A program made the translations under genes and the position numbers. A model generated the notes under the pieces. It made no database searches and had not been told where the DNA came from. It saw nothing but the letters and a program-made list of their open reading frames with translations. Of a stretch of 64,000 nucleotides of DNA, positions 49,899 through 58,698 are shown piece by piece; within the stretch, counting starts at the first letter, position 1; each line of letters starts with the position of its first letter. Origin of the DNA: Rhizobium sp. BT03 (GTDB lineage Bacteria; Pseudomonadota; Alphaproteobacteria; Rhizobiales; Rhizobiaceae); contig NZ_CP125640.1 in the NCBI RefSeq assembly GCF_030053155.1, positions 930,001 to 994,000 on the forward strand, in the 5' to 3' direction.

Positions 49899-50603
49899 TC
49901 ATTTCTTTCGGCGCGCCCGCCCGGCCAGAACTTTCGCCTGACCGGTCCAGTCGTCACGGCCGATGCGGCCGTTGAAGCCAAGCTCGGCGTCGAGCCGGGC
50001 AATGTCCTCGGCGCTCCAGCCGGCAATCTCGGCGAAGCTGCGAATGCCCTTGGCGTTCAGCACCTGCTCCAGCTTGGGGCCGATGCCGGCGATCAGCTTC
50101 AGATCGTCGGCCTTTGCAGCCCGCGCAACCGGTTTTGCCTTGACGGCGGGCTTCGGCTGGCTTGCCGGTACCGGTGCGCTGACCGGTGTTACCACAGTCA
50201 GTTTCGGCCTTGCCGTCTTCTCGACGTCAGGCTTGGTCTCCGCCGCCGGCCGGTTCGCGGCCGCCGGTTTGGTGACAACCTTGACGGCAGGGCGAATATT
50301 CTCCGGCCGGATCTCGACGTCGGGCGCCAGCGCATCCGGCGGCGTGTCATCGAGGGCGGCAGCGACCTTGCCGGTGGTTTCCAGTGCGCTCTGGAAGGCG
50401 CCGAAGAAGGCGCCCGCCATCTGCGTCGAGAAACCGAAGCCGATCGCGGTTGCGGCGGCAAAGGCGGCGGCCGGATGCGCCATCAGCGGATGCACCGGCA
50501 TCGCCCGTGCATTTTCCAGCATCTCGGCGGCAAGACGGCCGAAGCCGGCCGCGAAATCGGCGACGTCTTCCTTCTGTCCACTCTTCGATGCCTTGTCCGC
50601 CAT
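49899..50603 (-). CDS. Protein with a C-terminal helix-hairpin-helix-like domain, between nuoF and nuoG
   Basis: A 234-residue protein. Residues about 1-80 are predicted helical with a hydrophobic Ala-rich part (HPAAAFAAATAIGFGFS). An Ala/Pro/Lys-rich linker follows (about 85-165). The last 65 residues (LKLIAGIGPKLEQVLNAKGI, then FAEIAGW and NGRIGRDDW) match the C-terminal extension of NuoE in this operon almost position for position. The GIGPKLExxL core resembles helix-hairpin-helix DNA-binding motifs. It lies two bases from nuoF. Its role in complex I is unknown; assembly or an accessory subunit are possibilities. Confidence 0.8.
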   Translation of the reverse strand: MADKASKSGQKEDVADFAAGFGRLAAEMLENARAMPVHPLMAHPAAAFAAATAIGFGFSTQMAGAFFGAFQSALETTGKVAAALDDTPPDALAPDVEIRPENIRPAVKVVTKPAAANRPAAETKPDVEKTARPKLTVVTPVSAPVPASQPKPAVKAKPVARAAKADDLKLIAGIGPKLEQVLNAKGIRSFAEIAGWSAEDIARLDAELGFNGRIGRDDWTGQAKVLAGRARRKK

Positions 50604-50605
50604 GA

Positions 50606-51910
50606 TTATTCAGCCGCCTCCAGAACCGCGCCGTGATCGAGCGCGCTTGCCGTATACTGGTCGATGCGCTTTTCGATCTCGGGACGGAAGTTACGGATCA
50701 GACCCTGCACCGGCCATGCGGCGGCGTCGCCGAGCGCGCAGATGGTGTGGCCTTCGATCTGCTTGGTCACCTGGAACAGCATGTCGATTTCGCGCTTCTG
50801 GGCATTGCCCTTGGCCATGCGCTCCATGACGCGCCACATCCAGCCCGTGCCTTCGCGGCAGGGCGTGCACTGGCCGCAGCTCTCATGCTTGAAGAAGGCG
50901 GAGATGCGGGCAATCGCCTTGATGACGTCGGTGGACTTGTCCATGACGATCGCAGCCGCCGTGCCGAAGGAGGAGCCGACGCCGCGCAGGCCATCGAAAT
51001 CCATTGGGCAGTCGATGATGTCCTTGGCCGGAACGATCGGGCAGGATGCGCCGCCCGGAATGACGGCGAGCAGATTGTCCCAGCCGCCGCGAATGCCGCC
51101 GGCATGGCGGTCGACCAGTTCGCGGAAGGTGATGCCCATTTCCTCTTCGACCGTGCACGGCTTGTTGACGTGGCCGGAGAGCATGAACAGCTTGGTGCCG
51201 ACATTGTTCGGACGGCCGATGGCCGAGAACCAGCCGGCGCCGCGGCGCAGGATCGTCGGCGCGACTGCAATCGATTCGACGTTATTAACAGTCGTCGGGC
51301 AGCCGTAGAGGCCCATATTGGCCGGGAAAGGCGGCTTCAGGCGCGGCTGGCCCTTCTTGCCTTCAAGGCTTTCGAGCAGCGCGGTTTCCTCGCCGCAGAT
51401 ATAGGCGCCGGCGCCGTGATGGACGAAGATGTCCATGTCCCAGCCGAGCTTGTTGTTCTTGCCGAGCAGGCCGTAATCATAACATTCGTCGATCGCCGCC
51501 TGCAGCGCTTCGCGCTCGCGGATATATTCGCCGCGCACGTAGATATAGGCGGCATTGGCACCCATGGCGAAACTCGCGATGACGCAGCCTTCGATCAGCG
51601 TATGCGGATCGTGGCGCATGATGTCGCGGTCCTTGCAGGTGCCGGGCTCCGATTCGTCGGCGTTGACGACGAGATAATGCGGGCGGCCGTCGCTTTCCTT
51701 CGGCATGAAGGACCATTTCAGACCCGTCGGGAAGCCGGCGCCGCCGCGGCCGCGAAGGCCCGATGCCTTCATCTCGTTGATGATCCAGTCGCGGCCCTTT
51801 TCGAGGATCTGCTTGGTGCCGTCCCAGTGGCCGCGGCTCATCGCGCCCTTCAGGGACTTGTCCTTGAGGCCGTAGATGTTGGTAAAGATGCGGTCTTTAT
51901 CTTGTAACAT
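50606..51910 (-). CDS. nuoF: NADH dehydrogenase I chain F
   Basis: NADH- and FMN-binding subunit of complex I with the N3 [4Fe-4S] cluster. The 434-residue protein contains [19 protein letters not shown] (NADH site), [13 protein letters not shown] (FMN site), and [14 protein letters not shown] (cluster ligands). It lies 10 bases after nuoE. Confidence 0.97.
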   Translation of the reverse strand: MLQDKDRIFTNIYGLKDKSLKGAMSRGHWDGTKQILEKGRDWIINEMKASGLRGRGGAGFPTGLKWSFMPKESDGRPHYLVVNADESEPGTCKDRDIMRHDPHTLIEGCVIASFAMGANAAYIYVRGEYIREREALQAAIDECYDYGLLGKNNKLGWDMDIFVHHGAGAYICGEETALLESLEGKKGQPRLKPPFPANMGLYGCPTTVNNVESIAVAPTILRRGAGWFSAIGRPNNVGTKLFMLSGHVNKPCTVEEEMGITFRELVDRHAGGIRGGWDNLLAVIPGGASCPIVPAKDIIDCPMDFDGLRGVGSSFGTAAAIVMDKSTDVIKAIARISAFFKHESCGQCTPCREGTGWMWRVMERMAKGNAQKREIDMLFQVTKQIEGHTICALGDAAAWPVQGLIRNFRPEIEKRIDQYTASALDHGAVLEAAE

Positions 51911-51920
51911 GCTTCACCTC

Positions 51921-53084
51921 TTACCGCGGCTTCTTGCCGAAGACCTTGATATATTCCGCTTCGCCGCCCTTGGCGAGCGCCTTGGCCTGCTTGACCCAGT
52001 CGTCGCGCTCGATGCGGCCGCGGAAGTTCAGGTAGCCGTCGACCCATTCGCGTTCGGCCTTCTTCCAGCCCGCGACCTGCGCGAAGGTGAAGATGCCGAT
52101 TTCGTTCAATGTCGCCTCGATCTTCGGACCGACGCCCGAGATCATCTTCAGATCATCCGGCGCGGCGGGCTTTTCGATGCCGGACGGACGGTTCTTGTCG
52201 GTCAGGCTGGGCTTCGTCGCCGAGGCTTCGGCCTTGACGGCGGGTGCCGGCGCCGGTTCGGCGGCCGCAGTGCCTGATATCGGCTGCTGCTCGGCCGCCT
52301 TGGCATTCTTTGCCGCGGCCTTCGGCGCCGTAGCCGGCGTTTTCAGCGCCGCGTTGGTCTCGGCATCGGTGCTCTTCGGGCGGGCAGCCTCGGAGGGCGG
52401 AACCGGAGCGGCGTCAACAGGAGCCGAAATGGTTTCGGCATCGGCCTTCTTGGCGCGTGTCCTTGCCTTCGGCTCTTCCGTCGTCAGCGAGGTCGGGCCG
52501 CCTTCAGGTGCTGAGAAAATCCGGTCGATCTGGGTACCGGGCTTGATGCTCGCGCCATTGCCGGCGGCGAAGCTATCGATGATCTCTTCGAGACGGGCCG
52601 GCGTCAGGTCCTCATAGGTGTCCTTGCCGATCATCACCATCGGGGCGTTGACGCAGGCGCCAAGACATTCGACCTCTTCCCAGGACAGCGTTCCCTCGGC
52701 ATTGCGCTCGAAGGCATGGGCATGGATCTTGCTCTTGCAGACCGACATCAGCGCTTCCGAGCCGCGCAGCATGCAGGGCGTCGTGCCGCAGACCTGCACA
52801 TGGGCGCGGGTGCCGACGGGATGCAGCTGGAACTGCGTATAGAAGGTCGCGACTTCGAGCACTCTGATATAGGCCATATCGAGCATGTCGGCGATCTTTT
52901 CGATCGCCGCGCGCGTGACCCAGCCGTCCTGCTCCTGCGCCCGCATCAACAGCGGAATGACCGCCGATTGCTGGCGGCCGGCGGGGTATTTCTGGATCGT
53001 CTTGTCCGCCCAGACCGCATTTTCATCGCTGAAAGCGAATGCGGCAGGCTGAAATTGATCTTCGGCTAATCGACGAACGGACAT
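51921..53084 (-). CDS. nuoE: NADH dehydrogenase I chain E with a C-terminal HHH-like extension
   Basis: Binds the N1a [2Fe-2S] cluster; ligands are in CGTTPCMLRG and CLGACVNAPMVM. The conserved NuoE core ends near residue 190. The protein then continues for almost 200 residues, to 387 in total, while E. coli NuoE is 166. The extension is an Ala/Pro/Lys/Thr-rich linker (about 200-310) and a final domain (LKMISGVGPKIEATLNEIGI, FAQVAGW, RGRIERDDW). That domain is paralogous to the C-terminus of the gene at 49899-50603. Confidence 0.95.
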   Translation of the reverse strand: MSVRRLAEDQFQPAAFAFSDENAVWADKTIQKYPAGRQQSAVIPLLMRAQEQDGWVTRAAIEKIADMLDMAYIRVLEVATFYTQFQLHPVGTRAHVQVCGTTPCMLRGSEALMSVCKSKIHAHAFERNAEGTLSWEEVECLGACVNAPMVMIGKDTYEDLTPARLEEIIDSFAAGNGASIKPGTQIDRIFSAPEGGPTSLTTEEPKARTRAKKADAETISAPVDAAPVPPSEAARPKSTDAETNAALKTPATAPKAAAKNAKAAEQQPISGTAAAEPAPAPAVKAEASATKPSLTDKNRPSGIEKPAAPDDLKMISGVGPKIEATLNEIGIFTFAQVAGWKKAEREWVDGYLNFRGRIERDDWVKQAKALAKGGEAEYIKVFGKKPR

Positions 53085-53100
53085 TCTTCCTCACGCCTTG

Positions 53101-53373
53101 TCAGTTTAGGGTTCCACACCGCGAAGCGGTCAAAGACTGCATTTCGCAGGCATAGGCCGACTGGTCTTTCTGCATAAATACGACGAATTTGCTGCCATTC
53201 GGGATGGCAGCCTTGATTTGATAGCCCTTGGACAAAAGCTCGCCCATGGATGTTTTCGCCGCCGGCGGCGTCACTTCCTTATGCCCCAGCGGCGTGCCGA
53301 GCGTATCGGTCTCCTGGGCCGAAACCCCGGATGCCGCAAGAAGAAGGGCGACGACAAGCGGCAGACGCTGCAT
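53101..53373 (-). CDS. Small exported protein between nuoD and nuoE
   Basis: A 90-residue product with a clear signal peptide ([20 protein letters not shown], cleavage near residue 20). A mature part of about 70 residues contains GYQIKAAIPNGSKFVVFMQK and two cysteines in YACEMQSLTASRCG, possibly a disulfide. The start overlaps the nuoD stop (TGATG), so it is coupled to complex I expression. No family recognised. Confidence 0.8.
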   Translation of the reverse strand: MQRLPLVVALLLAASGVSAQETDTLGTPLGHKEVTPPAAKTSMGELLSKGYQIKAAIPNGSKFVVFMQKDQSAYACEMQSLTASRCGTLN

Positions 53374-54563
53374 CAGCGGTCCACCTCGCCGAAGACGATA
53401 TCGAGCGAGCCGAGCACAGCCGCGACGTCGGCAAGCTGGTGGCCGCGGCACATGAAGTCCATCGCCTGCAGATGCGCATAACCCGGTGCGCGGATCTTGC
53501 AGCGATACGGCTTGTTGGAGCCGTCCGAAACCAGATAGACGCCGAACTCGCCCTTCGGCGCTTCGACCGCGGCATAAACTTCGCCGGCCGGCACGTGGTA
53601 GCCTTCGGTATAGAGCTTGAAGTGGTGGATCAGCGCTTCCATCGAGCGCTTCATCTCGCCGCGCTTCGGCGGCACGACCTTGCCGTCGATCGACGAGAAG
53701 GGGCCGGTCTTGGCATCCGACAGCAGGCGGTTGACGCACTGCTTCATGATGCGGACCGATTGGCGCATCTCGATCATGCGGATCAGGTAGCGGTCATAAT
53801 TGTCGCCGTTCTTGCCGATCGGAATGTCGAATTCGAGATCGGAATAACATTCGTAAGGCTGGGAGCGGCGCAGATCCCAGGCAGCGCCCGAACCGCGCAC
53901 CATGACGCCGGAGAAGCCCCAGGCCCAGCAATCCTCCAGCGAGACGACGCCGATATCGACGTTGCGCTGTTTGAAGATGCGGTTGCCGGTCAACAGATCG
54001 TCGATGTCGTCGAGCGCCTTCAGGAAGGGATCGCACCAGTCGCCGATATCCTGCACGAGCTGTTCCGGCAGATCCTGATGGACACCACCGGGACGGACGT
54101 AAGCGGCGTGCATGCGCGAGCCGCTGGCGCGCTCATAGAACACCATCAGCTTTTCACGTTCTTCGAAGCCCCAGAGCGGCGGCGTCAGCGCGCCGACGTC
54201 CATGGCCTGCGTCGTGACGTTCAGGAGATGTGAGAGGATACGGCCGATTTCCGAATAGAGAACGCGGATCAGCTGGCCGCGGATCGGGATCTCGATGCCG
54301 AGCAGCTTTTCCACCGCCAGCGCATAGGCATGCTCCTGATTCATTGGCGCGACGTAATCGAGACGATCGAAATAGGGCACGGCCTGAAGATAGGTCTTGG
54401 TCTCGATCAGCTTCTCGGTGCCGCGGTGCAGCAGGCCGATATGCGGATCAACCCGCTCCACAATTTCGCCGTCAAGCTCCAGGACAAGACGAAGAACGCC
54501 GTGCGCCGCCGGATGCTGCGGTCCGAAATTGATGTTGAAGTTGCGGACGTTATGTTCGGTCAT
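53373..54563 (-). CDS. nuoD: NADH dehydrogenase I chain D
   Basis: 49-kDa-type subunit forming the quinone site with NuoB. The 396-residue protein begins with [22 protein letters not shown] (conserved His pair), followed by [15 protein letters not shown] and [20 protein letters not shown]. It ends DIVFGEVDR as the family does. It is separate from nuoC; in E. coli the two are fused. Confidence 0.97.
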   Translation of the reverse strand: MTEHNVRNFNINFGPQHPAAHGVLRLVLELDGEIVERVDPHIGLLHRGTEKLIETKTYLQAVPYFDRLDYVAPMNQEHAYALAVEKLLGIEIPIRGQLIRVLYSEIGRILSHLLNVTTQAMDVGALTPPLWGFEEREKLMVFYERASGSRMHAAYVRPGGVHQDLPEQLVQDIGDWCDPFLKALDDIDDLLTGNRIFKQRNVDIGVVSLEDCWAWGFSGVMVRGSGAAWDLRRSQPYECYSDLEFDIPIGKNGDNYDRYLIRMIEMRQSVRIMKQCVNRLLSDAKTGPFSSIDGKVVPPKRGEMKRSMEALIHHFKLYTEGYHVPAGEVYAAVEAPKGEFGVYLVSDGSNKPYRCKIRAPGYAHLQAMDFMCRGHQLADVAAVLGSLDIVFGEVDR

Positions 54564-54596
54564 GCTGCGTGCTCCGTGCCAAACGCGCTGCCAATC

Positions 54597-54632
54597 AAGC
54601 GAATAGCGAATGGCGAATAGCGAGTAGTTTCG
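54597..54632. repeat. GCGAATAG-type repeat, left flank of the inserted gene
   Basis: AAGCGAATAGCGAATGGCGA and on to ATAGCGAGTAGTTTCG: about four imperfect GCGAATAG units. It is inverted relative to the block at 55016-55054. Confidence 0.7.
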
Positions 54633-54642
54633 TTCGGTCTCA

Positions 54643-55001
54643 TCACTTCTCCTGGAGACTCCGTATCAACGCTCGAATCATCCGTCCGATCTCGTCGCAT
54701 TTTCCGGTCATCTGCCTGAACTCCCCCTCGTCGATCAGACCGATACGATGAGAGATGAGCATATGCGTTTCCAATTCCTTCAGCGAACCTTGGGAGATCC
54801 GCAGAACTGAATGAAACTTCCCGTGAGCTCACGTCCGTGTCCTTCAGCTATATTGGCGGCAATCGAACTCGCCGCCCTGCGTATCTGGGTCGTCAGACCG
54901 TAAATCTCCTCCTTGGGAAATCCTCTGGTCAACTGATAGCAATCCACCGCGAGATCGATCGCCATCTGCCAGACCTTGAGATCTTTGTAGGAGTTTATCG
55001 T
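54643..55001 (-). pseudogene. Four-helix-bundle (S23/IVS-type) protein gene, frameshifted and startless
   Basis: Read on minus from about 55001, the frame is NSYKDLKVWQMAIDLAVDCY, then QLTRGFPKEEIYGLTTQIRR and IAANIAEGHGRELTGSFIQF, which is the family of 23S-rRNA intervening-sequence four-helix-bundle proteins. After that it runs into CGSPKVR and a stop. Adding one base at 54803-54806 (TTCTG back to TTCCTG) restores SQGSLKELETHML and on to the natural end at 54643. No ATG, GTG or TTG fits the family start; the first in-frame Met (54965) is internal. It lies between nuoD and nuoC, where rhizobia usually have nothing, and is flanked by inverted GCGAATAG repeats. A sequencing error could explain the frameshift but not the lack of a start. 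Confidence 0.8.
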
Positions 55002-55015
55002 CTGCCAACCCTTCC

Positions 55016-55054
55016 CAACTATTCGCTATTCGCTACTCACTATTCGCTTCTACT
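55016..55054. repeat. GCGAATAG-type repeat, right flank (inverted)
   Basis: ACTATTCGCTATTCGCTACT and on to CACTATTCGCTTC: imperfect CTATTCGC units, the reverse complement of those at 54597-54632. It lies at the 3' end of nuoC. Confidence 0.7.
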
Positions 55055-55652
55055 GCTTCGCCTTTTCATCCCCCGGCAACACATACTCCGTCCCCTCCCA
55101 AGGCGACATGAAGTCGAAGTTGCGGAATTCCTGCTTTAGCTCGACCGGCTCGTAGACGACACGCTTTGCCGCGTCGTCATAGCGGACTTCGACAAAACCC
55201 GTGGTCGGGAAGTCCTTGCGCAACGGATGGCCTTCGAAGCCGTAGTCGGTCAGGATGCGGCGCAGGTCCGGATGGCCGGTGAAAAGCACGCCGTACATGT
55301 CCCAGGTTTCGCGCTCGAACCAGTCGGCGCCGGGATGGACAGCACAGGCCGAGGGGACCGGCGTATCTTCGTCGGTTGCGACCTTGACGCGGATGCGGAC
55401 ATTCTGCTTCGGCGACAACAGGTGATAGACGACATCGAAACGCAGCTCGCGCTGCGGCCAGTCGACGCCGCAAATATCGATCAGGTTGACGAAACCGCAT
55501 CTGGCGTCGTCACGCAGGAAGGTCAAAAGCGCGATCAGGTTTTCACCCGTCGTCGTCAGCGTCAGCTCGCCATACTTCATCTGCGATGCGGCGATCAGGT
55601 TGCCGCGCGCTTCGCCAAGGTAGGACGCAAGCTCAGTCAGGGCTTCACTCAT
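55050..55652 (-). CDS. nuoC: NADH dehydrogenase I chain C
   Basis: 30-kDa-type peripheral subunit of complex I, 200 residues. Motifs include [59 protein letters not shown] (family signature in the second half) and a terminal [12 protein letters not shown]. Its 3' end reaches the inverted repeat block described separately. Confidence 0.97.
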   Translation of the reverse strand: MSEALTELASYLGEARGNLIAASQMKYGELTLTTTGENLIALLTFLRDDARCGFVNLIDICGVDWPQRELRFDVVYHLLSPKQNVRIRVKVATDEDTPVPSACAVHPGADWFERETWDMYGVLFTGHPDLRRILTDYGFEGHPLRKDFPTTGFVEVRYDDAAKRVVYEPVELKQEFRNFDFMSPWEGTEYVLPGDEKAKQ

Positions 55653-55670
55653 ATGCCTAGTCCTTAACCC

Positions 55671-56255
55671 TTAGCGTTCGATCGTGCCGGTGCGCCGGAT
55701 CTTCTTCTGCAGCAGAAGCACGCCGTAGAGCAGCGCTTCGGCCGTGGGGGGACAGCCCGGCACGTAGATATCGATCGGCACGATGCGGTCGCAGCCGCGC
55801 ACCACCGAATAGGAATAATGATAGTAACCGCCGCCATTGGCGCAGGAGCCCATCGAGATGACGTAGCGCGGCTCTGGCATCTGGTCGTAGACCTTGCGCA
55901 GCGCCGGCGCCATCTTGTTGGTCAGCGTGCCGGCCACGATCATCACGTCGGACTGGCGCGGCGAAGCGCGCGGCGCAAAACCGAAGCGCTCGACGTCGTA
56001 ACGCGGCATCGACAGCTGCATCATCTCGACGGCGCAGCAGGCCAGACCGAAGGTCATCCACATCAGCGAGCCGGTACGGGCCCAGTTGATCAGCTCGTCG
56101 GTCGAGGTGACCAGGAAACCCTTGTCGGCCAGCTCATTGTTGATCTCGCCGAAAAAGGCGTCGTTACTGCCGATCGGCTTGCCTGTGGAGGGATCGATGA
56201 TCCCCTTCGGCTGCTGGGCGACGAGCGGCTGATTGCTCACAGGGGTCACTCCCAT
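55671..56255 (-). CDS. nuoB: NADH dehydrogenase I chain B
   Basis: Carries the N2 [4Fe-4S] cluster that reduces quinone. The 194-residue product has [31 protein letters not shown] and DIYVPGCPP as ligand motifs. ATG 56255 gives the usual N-terminus ([12 protein letters not shown]) and overlaps the nuoA end by 10 bases. Confidence 0.97.
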   Translation of the reverse strand: MGVTPVSNQPLVAQQPKGIIDPSTGKPIGSNDAFFGEINNELADKGFLVTSTDELINWARTGSLMWMTFGLACCAVEMMQLSMPRYDVERFGFAPRASPRQSDVMIVAGTLTNKMAPALRKVYDQMPEPRYVISMGSCANGGGYYHYSYSVVRGCDRIVPIDIYVPGCPPTAEALLYGVLLLQKKIRRTGTIER

Positions 56256-56611
56256 TCCAGCGCTCCCTTTTTCCATTCATAGATAAAGCCGATGGTCAGC
56301 ACGAAGAGGAAGACCATCATGGACCAGAAGCCGAACCAGCCGATGGCGCCGAAGGAAACGGCCCAGGGGAAGAGGAAGGCGACTTCCAGATCGAAGATGA
56401 TGAAGAGGATCGACACGAGGTAGAAGCGGATGTCGAACTTCATGCGGGCGTCGTCGAACGCGTTGAAGCCGCATTCGTAAGCCGAGAGCTTTTCCGAATC
56501 GGGCGCTTTGAAAGCGACGGCGAACGGCGCAATGAGCAGCGCCAGGCCGATAACGAGCGCGATAGCGATGAAGATAGCAATCGGAATATAGGAACTGAGC
56601 AGTTCAGTCAT
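56246..56611 (-). CDS. nuoA: NADH dehydrogenase I chain A
   Basis: First gene of the complex I operon; small membrane subunit with three helices, 121 residues. Motifs are [26 protein letters not shown] and [24 protein letters not shown] helices with the conserved acidic residues. ATG 56611 is chosen over in-frame ATGs at 56614 and 56620 because AGGGA lies just upstream and the family starts MTELL. The promoter region (56612-56858) has a GATAAT near 56770 on minus but no well-spaced -35. Confidence 0.96.
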   Translation of the reverse strand: MTELLSSYIPIAIFIAIALVIGLALLIAPFAVAFKAPDSEKLSAYECGFNAFDDARMKFDIRFYLVSILFIIFDLEVAFLFPWAVSFGAIGWFGFWSMMVFLFVLTIGFIYEWKKGALEWE

Positions 56612-56858
56612 CATGTTCATCCCTGCTTGCCGGAGGCGCCAGGCGGCACATTTGGGCAAATGCCCGGCAAGCGAACGTGCGTTGCAACAAAGCCGTGGTT
56701 AGCGCAGCCGAAGCCCCGGCGCAAGAGATTTACAGAGGCAATTCGACGCGTCGCGCGCGGACATTATCAAGCAGATGCAACGATGTCGCGACAAATCCGC
56801 GCAAGTTGCCTGAAGCTGCATGTCTGATCACTGGAAACTGCATGGCTGTGAGAAGAAA

Positions 56859-56935
56859 TGGCGCGAGTGACGGGGCTCGAACCCGCGACCTCCGGCGTGA
56901 CAGGCCGGCACTCTAACCGACTGAGCTACACCCGC
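56859..56935 (-). tRNA. tRNA-Asp (GTC), copy 1
   Basis: Cloverleaf with acceptor GCGGGTG/CACTCGC, D-arm GCTCAGTCGG, anticodon loop CTGTCAC (GTC), T-arm GGTTCGAGCC and encoded CCA. 77 bases including CCA. Confidence 0.97.
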
Positions 56936-57018
56936 GCATTGATTGGCCATTTGCGGCCGCAGGGATGAAGAAAACCGGACGAACGACAAATCACATTTGC
57001 GTTCTACAAGACTTGAAA

Positions 57019-57095
57019 TGGCGCGAGTGACGGGGCTCGAACCCGCGACCTCCGGCGTGACAGGCCGGCACTCTAACCAACTGAGCTACACCCGC
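57019..57095 (-). tRNA. tRNA-Asp (GTC), copy 2
   Basis: Same as the first copy except for one D-loop base (GTTGG rather than GTCGG). Encoded CCA. The two copies are 83 bases apart and share flanking AAATGG. Confidence 0.97.
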
Positions 57096-57497
57096 AATTC
57101 ATTTCAAGCAGTCCGGATGCCTTCGCACCCTCACCAAAACGGCTGCCCGTTTCGATGAGCGGCTAACTACGGGGTTCGCCATTTAGTGTCAAGCAGGTTT
57201 GGAGACAAAACCATGACAGTCGTTGAATTGTTTCGGCAAGGCCCATGCGGGAAGAATGAAAAGCCGGCAATTCCGTTGCCCGCGCCGGCGCCGGCGCCCG
57301 ATCAAAGCCGCCGGCACAGTCGAAGCCGACATGCCCTCCCCTTTATCCACAGCCCGGCCGCGCCCGACAGGCGCCGGACGGAACGGGACCGGCGCCAAAA
57401 AAATCAAAAATTCTTCACAAACACTCTTGCGGTTTTGCCGCGATCCGCATAGATCACGGCCACCAACGCGGCAGGCCGATCCGGCTTCGTCAGCGAT

Positions 57498-57573
57498 GGG
57501 CGATTAGCTCAGTTGGTAGAGCGCCTCGTTTACACCGAGGATGTCGGGAGTTCGAGTCTCTCATCGCCCACCA
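57498..57573 (+). tRNA. tRNA-Val (TAC)
   Basis: Starts GGGCGATTAGCTCAGTTGG, anticodon loop TTTACAC (TAC), T-arm AGTTCGAGTC, acceptor closing ATCGCCC, encoded CCA, then a T-run (57574-57578). Confidence 0.97.
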
Positions 57574-57663
57574 TTTTTCCTTCGAAATCGCTGAATGAAG
57601 TGTTCATTCGCATCGGGGCTTCTCACGCGCTGGATGGTGACCCATCAGTTTTATTTGCGCGAA

Positions 57664-57690
57664 TTATCCGATATTGATAAGATCGGATAA
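57664..57690 (+). promoter_or_regulatory. Operator of the ParDE-type operon
   Basis: Perfect 9-bp arms TTATCCGAT (57664-57672) and ATCGGATAA (57682-57690) around 9 bases, 18 bases before the antitoxin ATG. Ribbon-helix-helix antitoxins repress their own operon through such repeats. Confidence 0.7.
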
Positions 57691-57707
57691 ACGAAGGGAT
57701 TGGTACC

Positions 57708-57962
57708 ATGCCCTCAAGCTACAACATCGGTTTGCATTATGAAGGCCTTGTGCACGCGCTTGTCGAAAGCGGTCGCTACGCCAGTGCGAGCGAAGTGATA
57801 CGCGATAGCCTGCGTCTGTTGGAAGAACGCGAAGAGCAGCGCCAGGCCCGTCTTGAAGCCTTGCGTTCGGATATCCGCACAGGCGTGGAAAGCGGTACAA
57901 GCGTCCCTGCCGATCAAGTATTTGACCGCCTCGAAGCCAAGTACAGCGGAACCCGCACCTAG
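57708..57962 (+). CDS. parD: ParD-family antitoxin (ribbon-helix-helix)
   Basis: An 84-residue protein. The N-terminal RHH half includes LVESGRYASASEVIRDSLRLLEEREE, the ParD signature; the C-terminal toxin-binding part is charged and helical. ATG 57708 is preceded by GAAGGGA. Its stop shares one base with the toxin's GTG. It would neutralise the toxin and repress the operon. Confidence 0.9.
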   Translation: MPSSYNIGLHYEGLVHALVESGRYASASEVIRDSLRLLEEREEQRQARLEALRSDIRTGVESGTSVPADQVFDRLEAKYSGTRT

Positions 57963-58273
57963 TGGCGGTGTCGTTTGCCCCTGCGGCTGTGCAGGACTTG
58001 GAAGATATCGGCGATTACATCTATGCCGAGAACCCACAGGCGGCCTTTCGGTTCGTCACAGCGCTCCGTGTCCGGTGCAACCGGCTGGCCGATGCCCCTC
58101 GCGGCGGCGCACCACGGTCCGAATTGTGGGCAGGTCTGCGTTCGGTGCCTTTCCGCCGGTATGTCGTGTTCTACACGGTTACCGGTGATGACGTGCGTGT
58201 AGAGCGTATTCTACATGGCTCTCGCGATGTCGTGGCGGTGTTTTCTGAGGATGAAGAGCCCCCGCAAAACTAA
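57962..58273 (+). CDS. parE: ParE/RelE-superfamily toxin
   Basis: A 103-residue product starting with GTG 57962 on the last base of the antitoxin stop. Features are FAPAAVQDLEDIGDYIYAENP, RSELWAGLRSVPFRRYVVFYTV and the C-terminal VRVERILHGSRDVV, the typical RelE/ParE fold ending. ParE proteins poison gyrase; RelE proteins cleave mRNA. ParE is favoured by the ParD partner. Full length, apparently intact. Confidence 0.9.
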   Translation: MAVSFAPAAVQDLEDIGDYIYAENPQAAFRFVTALRVRCNRLADAPRGGAPRSELWAGLRSVPFRRYVVFYTVTGDDVRVERILHGSRDVVAVFSEDEEPPQN

Positions 58274-58698
58274 GCGGTGTTACCCTTGGCACGAGCAAGG
58301 ATGGTTCCCAAAGCTCTGCTCAGTGCTTTGCCCTGCCGACTAAAACCCCGACCATCGCCCACCGTTCACCCCTTCTCGCCAGTTCGTGATCCACCGCCGA
58401 AACCGGCCCGCGAGTCATCCGCCGTCACGTTCAAGACTTCGCTGTCCGCTCCTTCAACGGGTTGGCTCCCGCTCGGGCGTCCGCATCTGCAGAGATTGTC
58501 GGCTACGGAGCAACAAGGCGCCGCCCCGCCGGATTCAGATGCGCGCGGCGCCTGAAAGCCAGCACTCCACCAATACGGACTACTCCGGCCACCCCGCCAC
58601 CTCCTATTGGGCGAATGGATGGGGGCTGGCAAAAGTGGGAATATTCGTCGCCCGGAAAGTCTCCGCGCTTGAAGGCCTACGAGGCCTGGAGATGTGCC
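58274..58698. other. Non-coding, degenerate stretch downstream of parE
   Basis: About 425 bases. Apart from the gpx-like scrap, I see no supported gene. Overlapping open frames on both strands have low-complexity, Arg/Pro/Ser-rich translations typical of non-coding GC-rich DNA. Confidence 0.5.
58366..58436 (-). pseudogene. Duplicated, diverged 3' scrap of the glutathione peroxidase gene
   Basis: Bases 58363-58436 align with 59216-59287, the end of the gpx gene, at roughly 80 percent identity with small indels (shared CACCCCTT, CCACCGCCGAAACC, TCATC-GCCGTCACGT). The frame is broken. It appears to be a remnant of a partial duplication in the region between parE and gpx. Confidence 0.6.

Noticed and set aside
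54560..54832. 90-residue frame on minus between nuoD and the S23-like gene
   Set aside because: Wrong frame across the pseudogene; the correct frame is restored by one base and matches the four-helix-bundle family.
56859..57095. Paired tRNA-Asp genes considered as a prophage attachment site
   Set aside because: No integrase gene and no repeated tRNA 3' end elsewhere in the window; the two are complete, functional-looking genes.
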